A stretch of 64,000 nucleotides of DNA from Dipteris shenzhenensis (Eukaryota; Polypodiophyta; Polypodiopsida; Gleicheniales): assembly GCA_047967505.1 (NCBI GenBank), contig CM106539.1; one strand, given 5' to 3'. Positions 20,176-31,405 of the stretch are shown here, one piece after another (the first letter of the stretch is position 1; each line of letters starts with the position of its first letter). The notes below the pieces were generated by a model. That model made no database searches, was not told the origin of the DNA, and saw only the letters and a list, made by a program, of their open reading frames with translations. The translations under genes and the position numbers were made by a program.

Positions 20176-21857
20176 CAAACCACATGATAGGTCATGCAGA
20201 ATGGATGTAGGATGTAAGGAAAATGGAAAGACCAGGATTTATGGAGACTGGTGATGATATTGCATATCCTATTGTGCAGATTGGTAAAATTCCTTTGTCT
20301 ATGCAGGATGGGAAAAAGAAATACATGTCTGATGTATTTCATGTCCCAAACATCACCAAGAACCTGGTTTCTGTTGGTCAAATGGTTGAGCAGGGCTTGC
20401 AAGTTAGATTTAATCCTCATGGATGCTTGGTTGAGGATATGAAAAATAACGGTCGCTTGATAGTAAAAGGAAAGAAGAAGGGCAGGATGTTTACATTGGA
20501 TGCGGACATGCCTGAATTGAGTGCAGCAATGTTTGCACATGGGACCGGTGTAGTTGTAAATATTGATATCTGGCATAAACGCATTGGTCATGTTAATGTA
20601 CAGTGACTTAAATCAATGCAGGCCCAAAATATTATTGTAGGATTGCCTAAATTCAAGGTTGCAGAAATGCATAAGGTATGTGAAGCCTGTCAATTTGGAA
20701 AACAGGCAAGGAAACCATTTCCTAGGCATGTTCAAGAGAGTAAGAAGCCATTGGAATTAATCCACTCTGATGTGTGGACTACTAAAGCTGCATCTATTGG
20801 AGGTTGTCATTATTTTGTCACTTTTATTGATGACTACAGCAGAAAAGTTTGGGTGTATTTTATGAAAAAGAAAAGTGAAGTGTTTGGGCACTTCAAAGCT
20901 TTTAAAGCTATGGTTGAAAAAGAAACAGGCCTACAAATAAAATGCCTAAGGTTAGATGGAGGGGGAGAGTACCTCTCAAATGAGTTTGCAAGGTTCCTGC
21001 AGGAGCATGGCATAAAGCAGCAATATTCATGCAGTCATACCCCACAGCAAAATGGGCTTGCAGAAAGGAAAAACAAGCATATTGGAGAGGTATCTCGGGC
21101 CATGCTAAATGAAAAAGACCTACCAGATTAATATTGGGCTGAAGCAGTTGCTACTGCAGTTTACATGATGAATAGGACTCCCACTGCAGCAATACATGGC
21201 ATGACGCCAGAGGAAATGTATACTAGTAGGAAACCAGATATTTCTCATTTGAAAATTTTTGGTTGCATTGCCTATGTTCATATGCCAGATGAGTTGAGGT
21301 CCAAGTTGGATCCAAAAGCTGAGAAGTGCATCTTTATTGGTTATTCTCTGCAGCAGAAAGGGTATAGATGCTATAACCCTTCTACTCGTAAGTTTATAGT
21401 GAGCAAAGATGTTGTTTTTGATGAGATGAGCAGCTGGTATAAACCAGTAAATGTGATTGATGATGTAGATGCAAAAAATGGTAATGCTACACAGAATTCA
21501 CAGCAGCAATCACAAAATATTAGTGGACCTACAGTGTCCTCTAGCAGTGGTTCACATACTTTGCCATGGACAGGCTGATTGAGATTAGGAGAATCTCCTC
21601 AAAGCAATGCAAATAGTGGTACGCAGTTATCACGAAAAGGAAAAGAGAAGGTAGATCAGCCCATGTTTGATGTGAATGTAGGTCACTCTTATGTGGATGG
21701 TGAATCCAGTGGCTCAGAACAGAGCATTGATGATGAGTTGGGTATTCCTTCTATTGTTACACCTGGAGTAAGGAAGACTAGGGATGTTTTGAGAGCACAT
21801 GAAGTGAGCCTATTTTGCGCAGGTCTACCAGAGCTAGATATCCTGTGGATAGGCTAA
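20176..21857 (+). pseudogene. Copia-D1 integrase region
   Basis: Contains the GAG-pre-integrase segment ending WHKRIGHVNVQ, then an in-frame TGA (20604-20606) shared with D2. The integrase zinc region is CEACQFGKQ. The core has LELIHSDVWT, LRLDGGGEY and GLAERKN, giving all three DDE acids. A TAA at 21129-21131 falls in LPD-stop-YWAEA, a TGA at 21576-21578 follows, and a 1-base deletion near 21800 shifts the frame. Confidence 0.88.
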
Positions 21858-23480
21858 AATATGATGGATTTACAACCATTTACTATGCCTATATGGTCAA
21901 AGTGATACAGGAACCAGAACCCACTTCTTTTGAGCAAGCCATGGGAAAAGAAAAATGGGAGAAAGCCATGGATGAAGAAATGGATGCCTTGGAAGCAAAT
22001 GCTATATGGGAATTGGTGCCTTTGCCTAAAGACAAGAATGCAATTGGCTGTAAGTGGGTTTATAAGGTGAAGCACAATGCAGATGGTTCTATGAACAGAT
22101 ACAAGGCAAGATTAGTTGTCAAGGGGTATGCACAGACATATGGCATTGATTATGAGGAAACATTCAGTCCGGTTGCAAGGATGGCAACCGTAAGAGCAGT
22201 CATTGCTATGGCTGCATCAAAGGGATGGTCTTTACATCAGATGGATGTAAAGAATGCCTTCTTGCATGGTGATTTGCAAGAAGAGGTCTTTATGGAGCAA
22301 CCACTAGGTTATGTTCATGCTGTTCATCTTGAGTTTGTCTGTAGGTTGAAGAAAGCCTTGTATGGCTTAAAGCAAGCACCTAGAGCATGGTCTGACAAGA
22401 TAGGACATCATCTTGTCACTATTGGCTTTCAGATTTCCAAGGCAGATTTCTCACTTTATGTGAGAAAAACAGAGAAAGGTATTATGTTGCTTGTCATTTA
22501 TGTTGATGATTTGATCATCACAGGTGATAGTGATGAAGATATCCTTCATGTGAAAATGCTATTTAAGTAGAAGTTTGAGATGAAGGATTTGGGAGAGCTG
22601 CGCTATTTCTTGGGCATTGAGGTGATTAGATCACCAAGTGGGATACAGCTCTTGTAGAGGCAGTATGGATTGGACATGCTATCCAAATATGGGATGACAA
22701 GCTGTAAGCCTATTTCAGTTCCTTTGGAGCAGAATGTGAAGCTGAGCGCAGATGCAGGTGAGCTTCTGGAAGACCCTACTATGTACAGACGCATAGTAGG
22801 AAGTTTGATTTATATGACTATTACCAGGCCAAATTTGAGCTATGCTATCGCAGGCTCCAAGGAAACCGCATTTGGATGCGGCTAGATGCATACTCAGGTA
22901 TGTGAAGTCCACATTGCACTATGGACTATTTTATGAGGCTGGGGTTCAGAGACAGTTGCATGGATACACTGATGCTGATTGGGCTAGTAGTATTTCTGAT
23001 AGACGATCTACCAGTGGATATGTGTTCTCTTTTGGGAGTGCTGCAGTCACTTGGAGCAGCAAGAAACAACCTACAGCTGCCTTGTCGAGCACAGAGGCTG
23101 AGTACAGGGGTGCAGCAATGGCTGCATGTGAGGTAGCTTGGTTGCATAAGCTACTCTATGATATGCATCAGTCTACAAATGGGCCAGTTATCATTTATTG
23201 TGACAACATGAGCAGTATATACTTGGCAAATAACCCAGTCTATCATGCTAGAACAAAGCACATTGAGGTGCATTATCACTATGTGCGGGAGAAGGTTTTA
23301 CTAGCTCTTATTCATCTAGTTTCTGTCAGCACAGAGGATCAGGTAGCTGACATATTCACGAAGGCATTGGGCATAGAGAAGCTGCGCAAGTTCAGAGACC
23401 TGCTTGGTGTACAGGAATTGGGATTGAGCTCGAGGGGGAGTGTTGAGATATCGAGCTCCACTTGTGATATGCCAGGGTGA
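21858..23480 (+). pseudogene. Copia-D1 reverse transcriptase and RNase H
   Basis: RT opens with EPTSFEQAMGKEKW and NAIGCKWVYKV, then the QMDVKNAFLHGDL motif A and VIYVDDLIITG at about 22500 (catalytic YVDD intact). An in-frame TAG at 22568-22570 (LFK-stop-KFEMKDL) is shared with D2, and another stop lies at about 22656. A net 20-base deletion near 22850 (between SYAI and APRKPH) shifts the frame into RNase H, which keeps DADWASS, SSTEAEYRG and VIIYCDNMSSIY. The frame runs past the PPT into the LTR and ends at 23480. Confidence 0.9.
23431..23440 (+). other. Copia-D1 polypurine tract
   Basis: CGAGGGGGAG directly before the 3' LTR start TGTTGAG; primes plus-strand DNA synthesis. The same tract lies at 35088-35097 in D2. 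Confidence 0.85.
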
Positions 23481-23793
23481 CCATTGTGCATTTATGTCAC
23501 CGACTTATTAGCTGCAGATGCGGTTGGTACACCGCCCATGAATAATAGCTGGATGATAGCTATCCTTATGTACTCTAGTTTGTGGCTCAGTTAGTATGCC
23601 ACCTTAGTTAGCATAGTTTGGTTTGAGACCCACATATAGGGTTCTCCTATTTCTTTGTACTTGAGTTTTTTTTGGCTTTCACAGCTAAGAAGAGGAAAAC
23701 TATTTTCAGCCTCCACCTTTGTGTGTATTCCCTCATTGTGTATGTGAGAAGATCGCAAGTGAGACTCCTTCCCTCTCTCCCTCTATCTTCACA
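23441..23793 (+). repeat. Copia-D1 3' LTR
   Basis: 353 bp, TGTTGAGATATCG...TCTTCACA, followed by the GTGGG duplication at 23794-23798. Confidence 0.93.
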
Positions 23794-23798
23794 GTGGG
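23794..23798. repeat. target-site duplication GTGGG, right copy (Copia-D1)
   Basis: Same pentamer as 18238-18242. Confidence 0.85.
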
Positions 23799-23944
23799 TG
23801 ACACCCTTTGTTTTTGGTTATGCAATGTGTTTGTCTAACATTGCTCTTTTGCTAGTTGTCCTTAGGTTGTGATCTATGATAGTTTATCTACAATAGTAGT
23901 TTATCTTTGTGAACGATTTCTTCTTCATCTCCCCTGTTTTTTAT

Positions 23945-24200
23945 CAAGAGGGGGATTGTTGGCAGTGTGAACTCTATAGGTGAGTATGCATGGTATCTTG
24001 GTTGTGAAGACTTAAAAATCATTGTACTCTGATTGGCTCATGTAATTTGGTGAAGGTCTATTGGTCACTTAACATGGTGATGGTCTCATGGAAGTGGGAG
24101 AATTTGTATGGATTCCATGAGGCAAAATAGCTCCCAGCATGGCTTCTACATAGCTTTGGGCAACAACTCAATCCTTCTTTTTGTCCATGTTTGCTTTGAT
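23945..24200 (+). repeat. possible Copia PPT and LTR start
   Basis: ATCAAGAGGGGGAT followed by TGTTGGCAGTGTG (about 23959) is the usual look of a plus-strand Copia 3' end: polypurine tract, then an LTR beginning TGTTGG. No coding sequence precedes it in this orientation and no partner LTR was found, so the far end is a guess. Confidence 0.4.
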
Positions 24201-24202
24201 GA

Positions 24203-24424
24203 GAGTCGTATACAATTTGTCCTGCTCATGGTAGCACAATGTTAAGAATTTGTTCTTGTGTCTTGTTTGTAGGGGTCCATAGTTTAGAGCAAGGTCTTGT
24301 AGCATCATGTTAAGAGTCATATACAATCTGTCCTACTCATGGTAGCACAATGTTAAGAAGTTGTTCATGCATCTTGTTTGTAGGGGTCCATATTTAGAGC
24401 AAGGTCTTGTAGTCGAAACAAAGC
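24203..24424. repeat. diverged 111-bp tandem duplication
   Basis: The unit starting GAGTCGTATACAATTTGTCC (24203) recurs as GAGTCATATACAATCTGTCC (24314) with a modest number of changes. The unit ends near AGAGCAAGGTCTTGTAG. Older than the perfect duplications elsewhere in the window. Confidence 0.85.
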
Positions 24425-24878
24425 TTGTTAGCATGAGCTGCAATCCAGAGAGTCCATGTTTGTCTCAATATTTCCTTAGTCTCAAAGAAATACATGTTGA
24501 ATTGAAAGAGTTATGTGAAGATGATTATAGTAGAATTTTCATGATGATTTATGTAAGATTGCAATTCGGGATGAGATTGGGGTTATTTTAGAGGAACTCA
24601 TCTTCTTCTTTATCATCCAACCAATCGATCATGTTGACGCCCTCAGCACGGCTTGTTGTGTTTAACAAGAATTTTGGGCCCCAATTGTAGGCAATTGCTA
24701 AAGGCCAAAACCACTTTAAGCTGGGGCCTCATTTATGTACGCAAAAAATGTTAGACACTTAATAAAGTGATGTTTCCCTTCATGCCCTCCACAACATACT
24801 TTAATTTTGGTGGCCCCATAAGTGCTTTCTCATAATTACTAGAAGGCTCAGGAGTGTGAGCATCACCTGACCATGCAT

Positions 24879-24982
24879 AGCTCGGCCTTGGAGGACATAA
24901 GTTAGGGAAGAGTGACCAAGCTAATTGTAGAGCTTGGCCTTGGAGGATATAAGTTAGGGAAGAGTGACCAAGCTAATTGTAG
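24879..24982. repeat. near-perfect 52-bp tandem duplication
   Basis: 24879-24930 and 24931-24982 differ at only two or three positions (AGCTCGG/AGCTTGG, GGACATAAG/GGATATAAG). No gene assigned around it. The stretch 24425-25430 is otherwise AT-rich with no recognisable coding sequence. Confidence 0.88.
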
Positions 24983-25429
24983 AGCTTGACATGCTCTGCA
25001 TTGCATTCGCTACCTTGATAGAGACTCATGAGAAACTATAGGCAGACGATGATGTAGTTCAAAATGGAGATTCTCATAAAGATGGTGTATACACACAACT
25101 TTTTGTTTCAAAATAGGGTCAAAATACACCATTTAAGTAAATCAAATTCATACTTAGGAAGGATGAAATATATATATATGTAGTTTGTGTTAAACCATAC
25201 ACCATTTAAATTTATTATTTATGTTGAATTTCTTACTCTTTGTTTTTTATTTATGATATTTCTAAATAACGCTTGTACAAGAGGATTTTTCCATATAGTA
25301 TTTTGTATTTTTAACATCATCTTAAATGGACTCATTGGTCCCTTTTCAATCATTTTGACTACAAATATGGCCACATTCAAGATTTCTAGTAAAAGTTATG
25401 AGAAAGAGAAGGAAGGTAGACCTCCAATT

Positions 25430-26280
25430 TATTGTGTGCGCAATAGGTGGGCATCCCCCCCACCTGTTGCACACGCAATATGTGGAGGGGCTGGTTTAAG
25501 GTTTGGAGGGTGGAGTAAGGCACCTATTGCATATTGGGGGGGACTAATAGTAGGGGGGAGTGAATTAAGCATGGCAATAGAGGGGTGGGCAGGGGGTGAG
25601 AGAGGGCCAAATGGTGGGTACAAGGTGGGAGCTAGGCGAGGAAGGGGTGGGAGAGGGGGGCCCAGGTGCAGGGCGAGGGTGAGGGGACAAGGAGGTATTG
25701 CAAGCATAACACCTCCTGTGGGGGCTTTAGGGGGTATGGATGGGAGACAGAGGCCTACTGAGGTGGAAGTGGGTATGGGTAGAGTGACGAGGTTGAGGGT
25801 GGATGGAGGGGGATGTGGCCATAGGAGGGAAGGCATCGGGCGAGGTGGTTGAATATGGGAAAGGGGGATCAAGGGGTGGGAGAGGGGGTGGGAGAAGGGG
25901 GGAAAGGGTGGACTTATAGGTAGGGTAAGGGGGGAGGGGTGGGAGGGGGGAGGAGGGTGGAGGCAGAGGAGGGGGAGGGGAGTAGGCGAGGGGGAGGGGT
26001 AGGGTGGGAGAGGGGAGGGGCGAGTGAAGGCGAAGTGTGAGGGGGCAAGGAGGTGTTGCGAGCCTCCCCAATGGAGGTTTAGGAGTGAGGGATGGGAGGG
26101 GAAGAGGTGGGAGAGGGGACATCGATGAACGAGGAGTATGAGGGGGCAGTGTTGCAAGCCTCCCCATGGAGGGGGGTTAGGAGGGAAGGATGGGAGAGAG
26201 GAGTTGACTGAGGGGTAGGAGGGAAAGGGGGCCAAGGGAGGGGGAAGGAAGGGGGGATATACTTCTACGTGTTGGCTCAT
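25430..26280 (+). repeat. G-rich low-complexity block with a thrice-repeated module
   Basis: About 850 bp with very strong G-over-C bias on the plus strand, made of GGGAGGGG/GGGTGGGAG words with many runs of three to six Gs. Within it a less simple module (GGAGGT[A/G]TTGC[A/G]AGC..., ending GATGGGAG) occurs three times, starting about 25691, 26050 and 26147, so the block is a degenerate minisatellite. The long proline-rich frame on the minus strand is a by-product. Many sites fit the G-quadruplex pattern. A smaller piece of similar sequence recurs at 26903-26970. Confidence 0.9.
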
Positions 26281-26619
26281 GTGAGTGTCGGAGGCAGCAG
26301 GTGTACTCCATGATAACAATAATATGATCCCTATCTGCACGAGGAAAAAAGATGGATTTGAGAATTACAGAGCCAAAAAACTTATGGAATGGTATGTTAA
26401 TAATACACGGCTTACTCTCACACACTGGAGTATGCACATGGCATAAGAAGCTATATGTGTACTCTCCATTTTTCCTTAGAGGAAAATGTCCCAGCCCATA
26501 TGTTTTCCATACCCCCAAAAGCACACAGACATGGCAATGTAGTGTTGGGTACCTTTGCAGACCATTATTTTGAAATTCAATTCTTGAAGCAAGAGGAGCC
26601 ATCTGGTTATTCTTCATGT

Positions 26620-26946
26620 TGTACACATATGGTTCACAAGATAAAGCAATGCTTGATGGTCGATGTATAAGACAAAATCATTTGCCAATACATAGTGTCA
26701 AATTTTCTTAAGAATATACACCGTTGCTAGGGCTTCTCTTTCTGTGGTGGTATAGTTGATCTCTGCATCATTGAGTTGTCGAATAGAAAAGTAGAATGGG
26801 TATTCTTTCTTATGTTCACCAGGTTGGCAAAGCACACTCCCAATTGCATACTTGGAGCCATCAGTATGGACATGAAAATCAATATTCCAATTCAGGATGG
26901 GTGCAGGTGGGAAGGGGGGGCAATGGGAAAATGAAAGGGGAGCCAA
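26620..26946 (-). pseudogene. Gypsy RNase H fragment
   Basis: Minus strand: LNWNIDFHVHTDGSKYAIG, then VLCQPGEHKKEYPFYF, IRQLNDAEINYTTTEREAL and a degraded YIDHQALLYLVN-like tail. This is the RNase H domain of a Gypsy polyprotein (Asp of HTDGS, Glu of TERE). It is related to the RNase H of Gypsy-E (39162-38413) but not identical, so it is another family member or another part of the same nest. G-rich low-complexity DNA abuts it on the upstream side, so RT is missing. Confidence 0.78.
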
Positions 26947-29094
26947 GTGAGGGGGGAGGGGGTGGGGTCTGGGTGAGGCAGAGTGTATGTCTCAACGGTG
27001 ATACACGTGTTGTGGGGATGTTGAAGAGATGCCAATGTTCTTGAAATGATTGCAAGTCGGGGCACCATGACATTTTTTGGCGAGGAGGAAGGAGGAGCAG
27101 GCAGAGCCTCGTCATCTACAATTGGCATGGGTTTTGGCTTTGTTGTGTCTATTGGCATTGTCTCTTCGGCCACCTAGAAAAATTTGGCTTCTTTGAGTAG
27201 CGTGTTGAATGCCTCGTCAAGAAGGTCGACCGGAGTTGTAGAGGAGATGGACGGGAAGGTCTCGAGCTATGTGGTGGTGGTGTTAGAGGCATTGGAAGAA
27301 TGCTCATGCAACGTTGTCTGAGGGAGGGGAGGTTGGGTGGTGTGCTAGGTGGGTTGGGCGGGATCTAGAGGAGGTGGTGGTGCTACATGTATTGTTTCAA
27401 AATTGCTCACCAAGGACTCGAGTGAGTCTTGGAGATCTTGTTGCGCCTGATTAAAGAGGATTATTATGCCGAGAAGGCTATAAGTATTGGACTAGAATGC
27501 CACAAGATGCCCTTGAGATTGGATTGCAGATGCTCCGCTGTAGGTCTACATCCAATCAATGTCTGCTCACAAACTTTTGGGGGTGCAGACCCATTGGGTG
27601 AGTTCCTTGGGCTTTGCGATTTGCAACACTTCATCGTCCATTGTATAATTAGTGGACTCCGTGATGATGATGTAGCACCGGGCTTGGAAATTTAGAAAGA
27701 TAGGATGGGCGGCTAGAGTTTGGAGGTCTAAGGGGTTGAGGAGAGAGAGCCAAGTGGGTTGGAGATCTAAAGAAAAATACGGCATGGCTAGGATAGGAAA
27801 ACAGTCAATGGTCGAGGTTATGATCGACGGAGGATTGTATGGAGGGCATTAGGAGGGAGTGGAGCTATGAGGTCTAGGTGGAAGATGAGATTTTATCCAC
27901 GGAGTGCATCAAAGTGCATCTGTAGTGTTGGGGGATGGTGTGTGGTGCGATTGTGTAAGTGCCGAGCTGTGCGGAGACCTCCCTGTACATCCTACACTCT
28001 CTTGTTACTCCCGGTCTTCCAAGCTTGAGTTTTATGATTGACTTGGGGCACACTGTCATTCGTTCTCTTCTTGAAGGGACACTATTAGTGCCCATTCTTG
28101 TGCCATGAGATCCTATAGGGATTGGATCTAGCACTCCTAGATCTCCTATGTCCTGGCGTGTTGTGCCTCTACTTGTGCCCTTTGCTCCAATGTTGTTCAG
28201 AAGGCCAGACTCTGCCTTGTCGGCCTGGTCCATGAGAGTTTGGGCTAGGGGTTCGCTTGTGGTGCACTCATCCTTGAGCCTTGTCAGTGCTAGCTCTCGA
28301 GCTCTTCAACTTTTGTGCGGTACACCTCTACTCTACCTATGGCCGCTTGGCCTATAGCTTGTGTAGCAACCATGAGTGTGTGGCTATCGTGTGTGGAGAG
28401 CTGTGCCTGGAGGAGATTTGTTGAGAGCTATGAGTCCTGTTCTTGCCTCCTTTGAAAAATTGTTTGTGCAACCTGTGGAAGCTGTGCCATGGCTTTGAAT
28501 AGGTTTTGTTCCATCAAGTCTGCACGCAAAAGCTGCTCAGCTGGCATGTGGCTATAGCCACCAGGTGCAGGATACCTGGGGCATGCTAAAAAATTGCAAT
28601 GCCTCTACTAGGCTTGCTCATGGAGAGGAGGAGGTGCTGGTGACTTGCGGCATGGCTTTGCTCTTGGGTGGAGGCCAATGGTGACCATTTTGTCACAGAC
28701 TAGCAAGAGCCATGCAATGGCTAATGCAAGTAAAGCACATGGACCACCATCAGTCCATCGTGCCCAATATCTTGCTGCAGTTGGTGGATCCCCAGGTTAC
28801 AAATTGGGCAAACTATTTCTACAGCTAGATGAGAGACGAACTCAAAATGCACAGAGAAGTCATCGGCAACCCAATGCTCTATATGCCGATTCTATACTAC
28901 CTACTATAGTAGCATTCACTATGGGTTGGCCAAAAAGTCCGCCATGAGATAGGCTCAGACACAGACAGAAGAAGTAGAGGTCAAGCCCAAGCGAGCAAGG
29001 ACAGCAGAGCCCAATGCCACTCCTGCCAGCTGCCTTGTGCATCCAGACCCAAGCTAGTTGCTCGCTCAATACGAGGACTGCCAGATGCAAGAAT
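26947..29094 (-). other. decayed region with several protein-like minus-strand frames, not identified
   Basis: No gene that I recognise. Minus-strand frames at 27173-26892, 27785-27567 (contains SLLNPLDLQTLAAHP and KPKELTQW) and 28233-27874 have protein-like composition and could be pieces of one broken coding region that continues upstream at 29095-29989. A plus-strand frame at 28645-28947 is no better. I see no RT, integrase or gag signature between 26950 and 29090. Confidence 0.3.
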
Positions 29095-29989
29095 TCATGA
29101 GCCGACAACTACGACTCCAGCAACAAGTGGATCCTTAGGACAAGGGCAAAAGGGTTTATAGCCGGAGCCCATAGTAATCGAGGACCTCCCTTCCACCTCT
29201 ATCTTGTGAATGGTGACGATGAAGTGGATTTGATTTTTGCTATTCTGTCGGTTGTAGTGGCAAACTGTGTTGAGGGCCTCTAGCTTCTTCCTCATTGCGT
29301 ACTTTTCGTCGATGACCGGTAGATCGAAGGCGGTGCATAAGGTGGTAGGTGTGAGGAGTGCATGTTGCATCTCGCAGGATGCCCCCATTGGTGTTGCTGT
29401 TGTACACCTGGAAGAACTCTCCTAAGAGTTTCATGTCCAAGCGGCACGGAAGGCGTTTTGCCACTCTATTGAGGCCTGCAATTCTTAGTGCATCTTGCAC
29501 CTCTGGCTCCTGAAGTGCCGCATAGGCTTCCATGGTGTGGTAATGGAGGGTCTAGTCATTGTGACCCTCATAGGCAAAGCACGAGTGAATGGCGCATGCA
29601 TCTAATTCCTAGACCCAAGCTTCTCTGAGCGATGAGTGCATTTGGGAAAACATGACCTTGTATTCACCTTCTGTTGGGGCCGGGGTGCACTTTCTTGATT
29701 TCAAGGGGGGCATGTCTGCAATAGCTATCGCACCCTCCTCGATGGTTTGTCTCTTGGACACTTCCTCCTCCCCTTGCAAATCTTTGATGGGAAATTCGAA
29801 GGGCATGTAGATTGTTGCCAAAGGCATGCTTTGAGAATCGGAGGGGCCAGTGGCTTGTGGAATAGGGTGCAGGTGGAGTCCTAGTTCCGTTTTGAATTTG
29901 AAAAATTCGTTTTCGTGATCCATAGGGAAGAGTAAGGGTAACTGAGTAACGAGGGAATTGGTAGTGGAAGAGGAAGAGTGGGAGGACAT
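29095..29989 (-). pseudogene. unidentified conserved-looking ORF, two or three frames
   Basis: Minus-strand coding-like region starting at MSSHSSSSTTNS near 29989. Segments in order: IYMPFEFPIKDLQGEEE; KCTPAPTEGEYKVMFSQM; after a stop, ELDACAIHSCFAYEGHND; EAYAALQEPEVQDALRIAGL; KRLPCRLDMKLLGEFFQVYN; then a frameshift to ALLTPTTLCTAFDLPVIDEK and LEALNTVCHYNRQN. The layout (helix-rich, CRLDMKLLGEFF followed by LTPTTLCTAFDLPV) recalls plant transposon-associated domains of the 'putative plant transposon protein' type, but I cannot assign it. Its first codons are 9 bp from the Copia-D2 insertion, and it may be an extra ORF of Gypsy-E. Function unknown. Confidence 0.4.
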
Positions 29990-29992
29990 AAA

Positions 29993-29997
29993 TAGAG
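29993..29997. repeat. target-site duplication TAGAG, left copy (Copia-D2)
   Basis: TAGAG precedes the LTR at 29998 and recurs at 35450-35454. Confidence 0.88.
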
Positions 29998-30350
29998 TGT
30001 TGAGATATCGAGCTCCACTCGCGATATGCCAGGGTGACTGTTGTGCATTTATGTCACCGACTTGTTAGCTGGAGATGCGGTTGGTACACCGCCCACGAAT
30101 TAATAGCTGGATGACAGCTATCCTTATCTACACTAGTTTGTGGCTCAGTTAGTATGCCACCTTAGTTAGTTGAGTTTGGTTTGAGACCCACATATAGGTT
30201 TCTTCTATTTCTTTGTACTAGAGTTCTTTTGGCTTTCACAACTAAGAAGAGGAAAACTGTTTTCAGCCTCCACCTATGTGTGTATTCCCCCATTGTGCAT
30301 GTGAGAAAGCTGCAAGTGAGACTCCTTCCCTCTCTCCCACAATCTTCACA
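29998..30350 (+). repeat. Copia-D2 5' LTR
   Basis: 353 bp, TGTTGAGATATCG...TCTTCACA. One base longer than its partner (GAATTAATAG against GAATAATAG). The primer-binding site follows immediately. Confidence 0.95.
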
Positions 30351-30842
30351 TGGTATCAGAGTCTGGTTCATGGTAAGGAACTCAAGAAAGCAAACCAAGT
30401 TCGCGGTGTCCTGGTAAGAGGACCAGTGTTGCTTTCCTATTTCGAGTTTGGGAGCAAATCTCTGCAGGTAGCACAGCCAGAAGTGCAGGAGTGCACTGTT
30501 TCAGATTGAGACGCCCTTCACGGTGTGGCGAAAGCGCAGTATATGCTGCGGGGCCCGTTTTGAAGGCGGAAGTTCTTCTCAGGCACTCAGAAAAAGGCCC
30601 TGTTTTTTGCTGTGCGACCACTGCGCGGCTAGTCCGTGGAAAGGTGCCGCAGAAATTGCATCGTATGCCTATGTGCATAGATATTGGGAGTTGCAGATTC
30701 ATGCCTGTTGCCTGTTGATGCAAAATCGTCACTAGGAAGTGACTGTGTGGTGAAATACCACTTTCGTCAGTTTTGCAGATCTGCCCGTGTGAGGCAAAAG
30801 CTGTGTTTTTTGCAGTGACAGAACATTTTGCAGTGTTCTGTA
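30351..30842 (+). other. Copia-D2 primer-binding site and leader
   Basis: TGGTATCAGAGTCTGG at 30351, then about 480 bp of leader shared with D1 and without a coding frame. The gag ATG is at 30843. Confidence 0.8.
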
Positions 30843-31349
30843 ATGGCATCTGATCCTCTTTCACAGATTTTCACTGAAAAGCTTGACAAGAACAACTTCC
30901 AGGCATGGAAGTTTAGAATGACGAATTTCTTGATGGGAAAAGGCTATTGGGAATTCATTATAGGAAATAAAGAAGAACCTGTTCTTCCTAATGTTCCCAG
31001 TCAACAGGAAATGCAGGCATTTAAAGGATGGCATGAGAGAGCCAGGAAAGTTATGTACTGGCTATCTATCAGTATTTCGGACTCCATGATTGTGCATACT
31101 CAGGATGCAAATACGCCAAAGGAGGCATGGGATACTTTGGCAAAAATGTATAGCACAAATACGCAAGCCAGGAAAATGCAACTCAAACAGGAGTTGCACA
31201 ATGTGCAGAGAGAAAATTTGAGCATAAATGACTACCACATGAAAGTGAAGAAAATTGCAGATGCACTTGCTTCCATTGGTTCGCCAGTGGATGATGACGA
31301 TTTGGTCTCTGTGACCTTGAATGGTCTAGGAAAGGATTATGCACAGTGA
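30843..31349 (+). pseudogene. Copia-D2 gag (UBN2-type), C-terminally frameshifted
   Basis: ATG at 30843 (MASDPLSQIF). One open frame holds the whole gag core: KLDKNNFQAWKFRMTN, KGYWEFI, WDTLAKMYSTNTQARK, MQLKQELHNVQREN and LVSVTLNGLGKDYAQ. It stops at 31349 because of a 23-nt deletion relative to D1 (D1 has an extra stretch between GKDYA and EKFLDFEEL). Gag is therefore cut off from the knuckle and pol. The protein could still be made as a short gag. Confidence 0.9.
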
Positions 31350-31405
31350 AAAATTTCCTGATTTTGAGGAGTTGATTGCTCTTCTAATTTCCAAAGAGCA
31401 GAGAA

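Larger units (their letters stand above)
18243..23793 (+). mobile_element. Copia-D1: full-length Copia retrotransposon
   Basis: Complete plus-strand element: LTRs 18243-18594 and 23441-23793, primer site TGGTATCAGAG at 18595, PPT CGAGGGGGAG at 23431-23440, target duplication GTGGG, and gag, protease, integrase, RT and RNase H in Copia order. LTRs differ at roughly 20-25 of 352 positions by eye (about 6%). It carries multiple stops and frameshifts and cannot be autonomous. Closely related to Copia-D2 at 29998-35449. Confidence 0.95.

Noticed and set aside
25429-26340. A 303-codon proline-rich open frame on the minus strand
   Set aside because: It is the complement of the G-rich low-complexity block; composition is dictated by the repeat and no domain or start context supports a gene.
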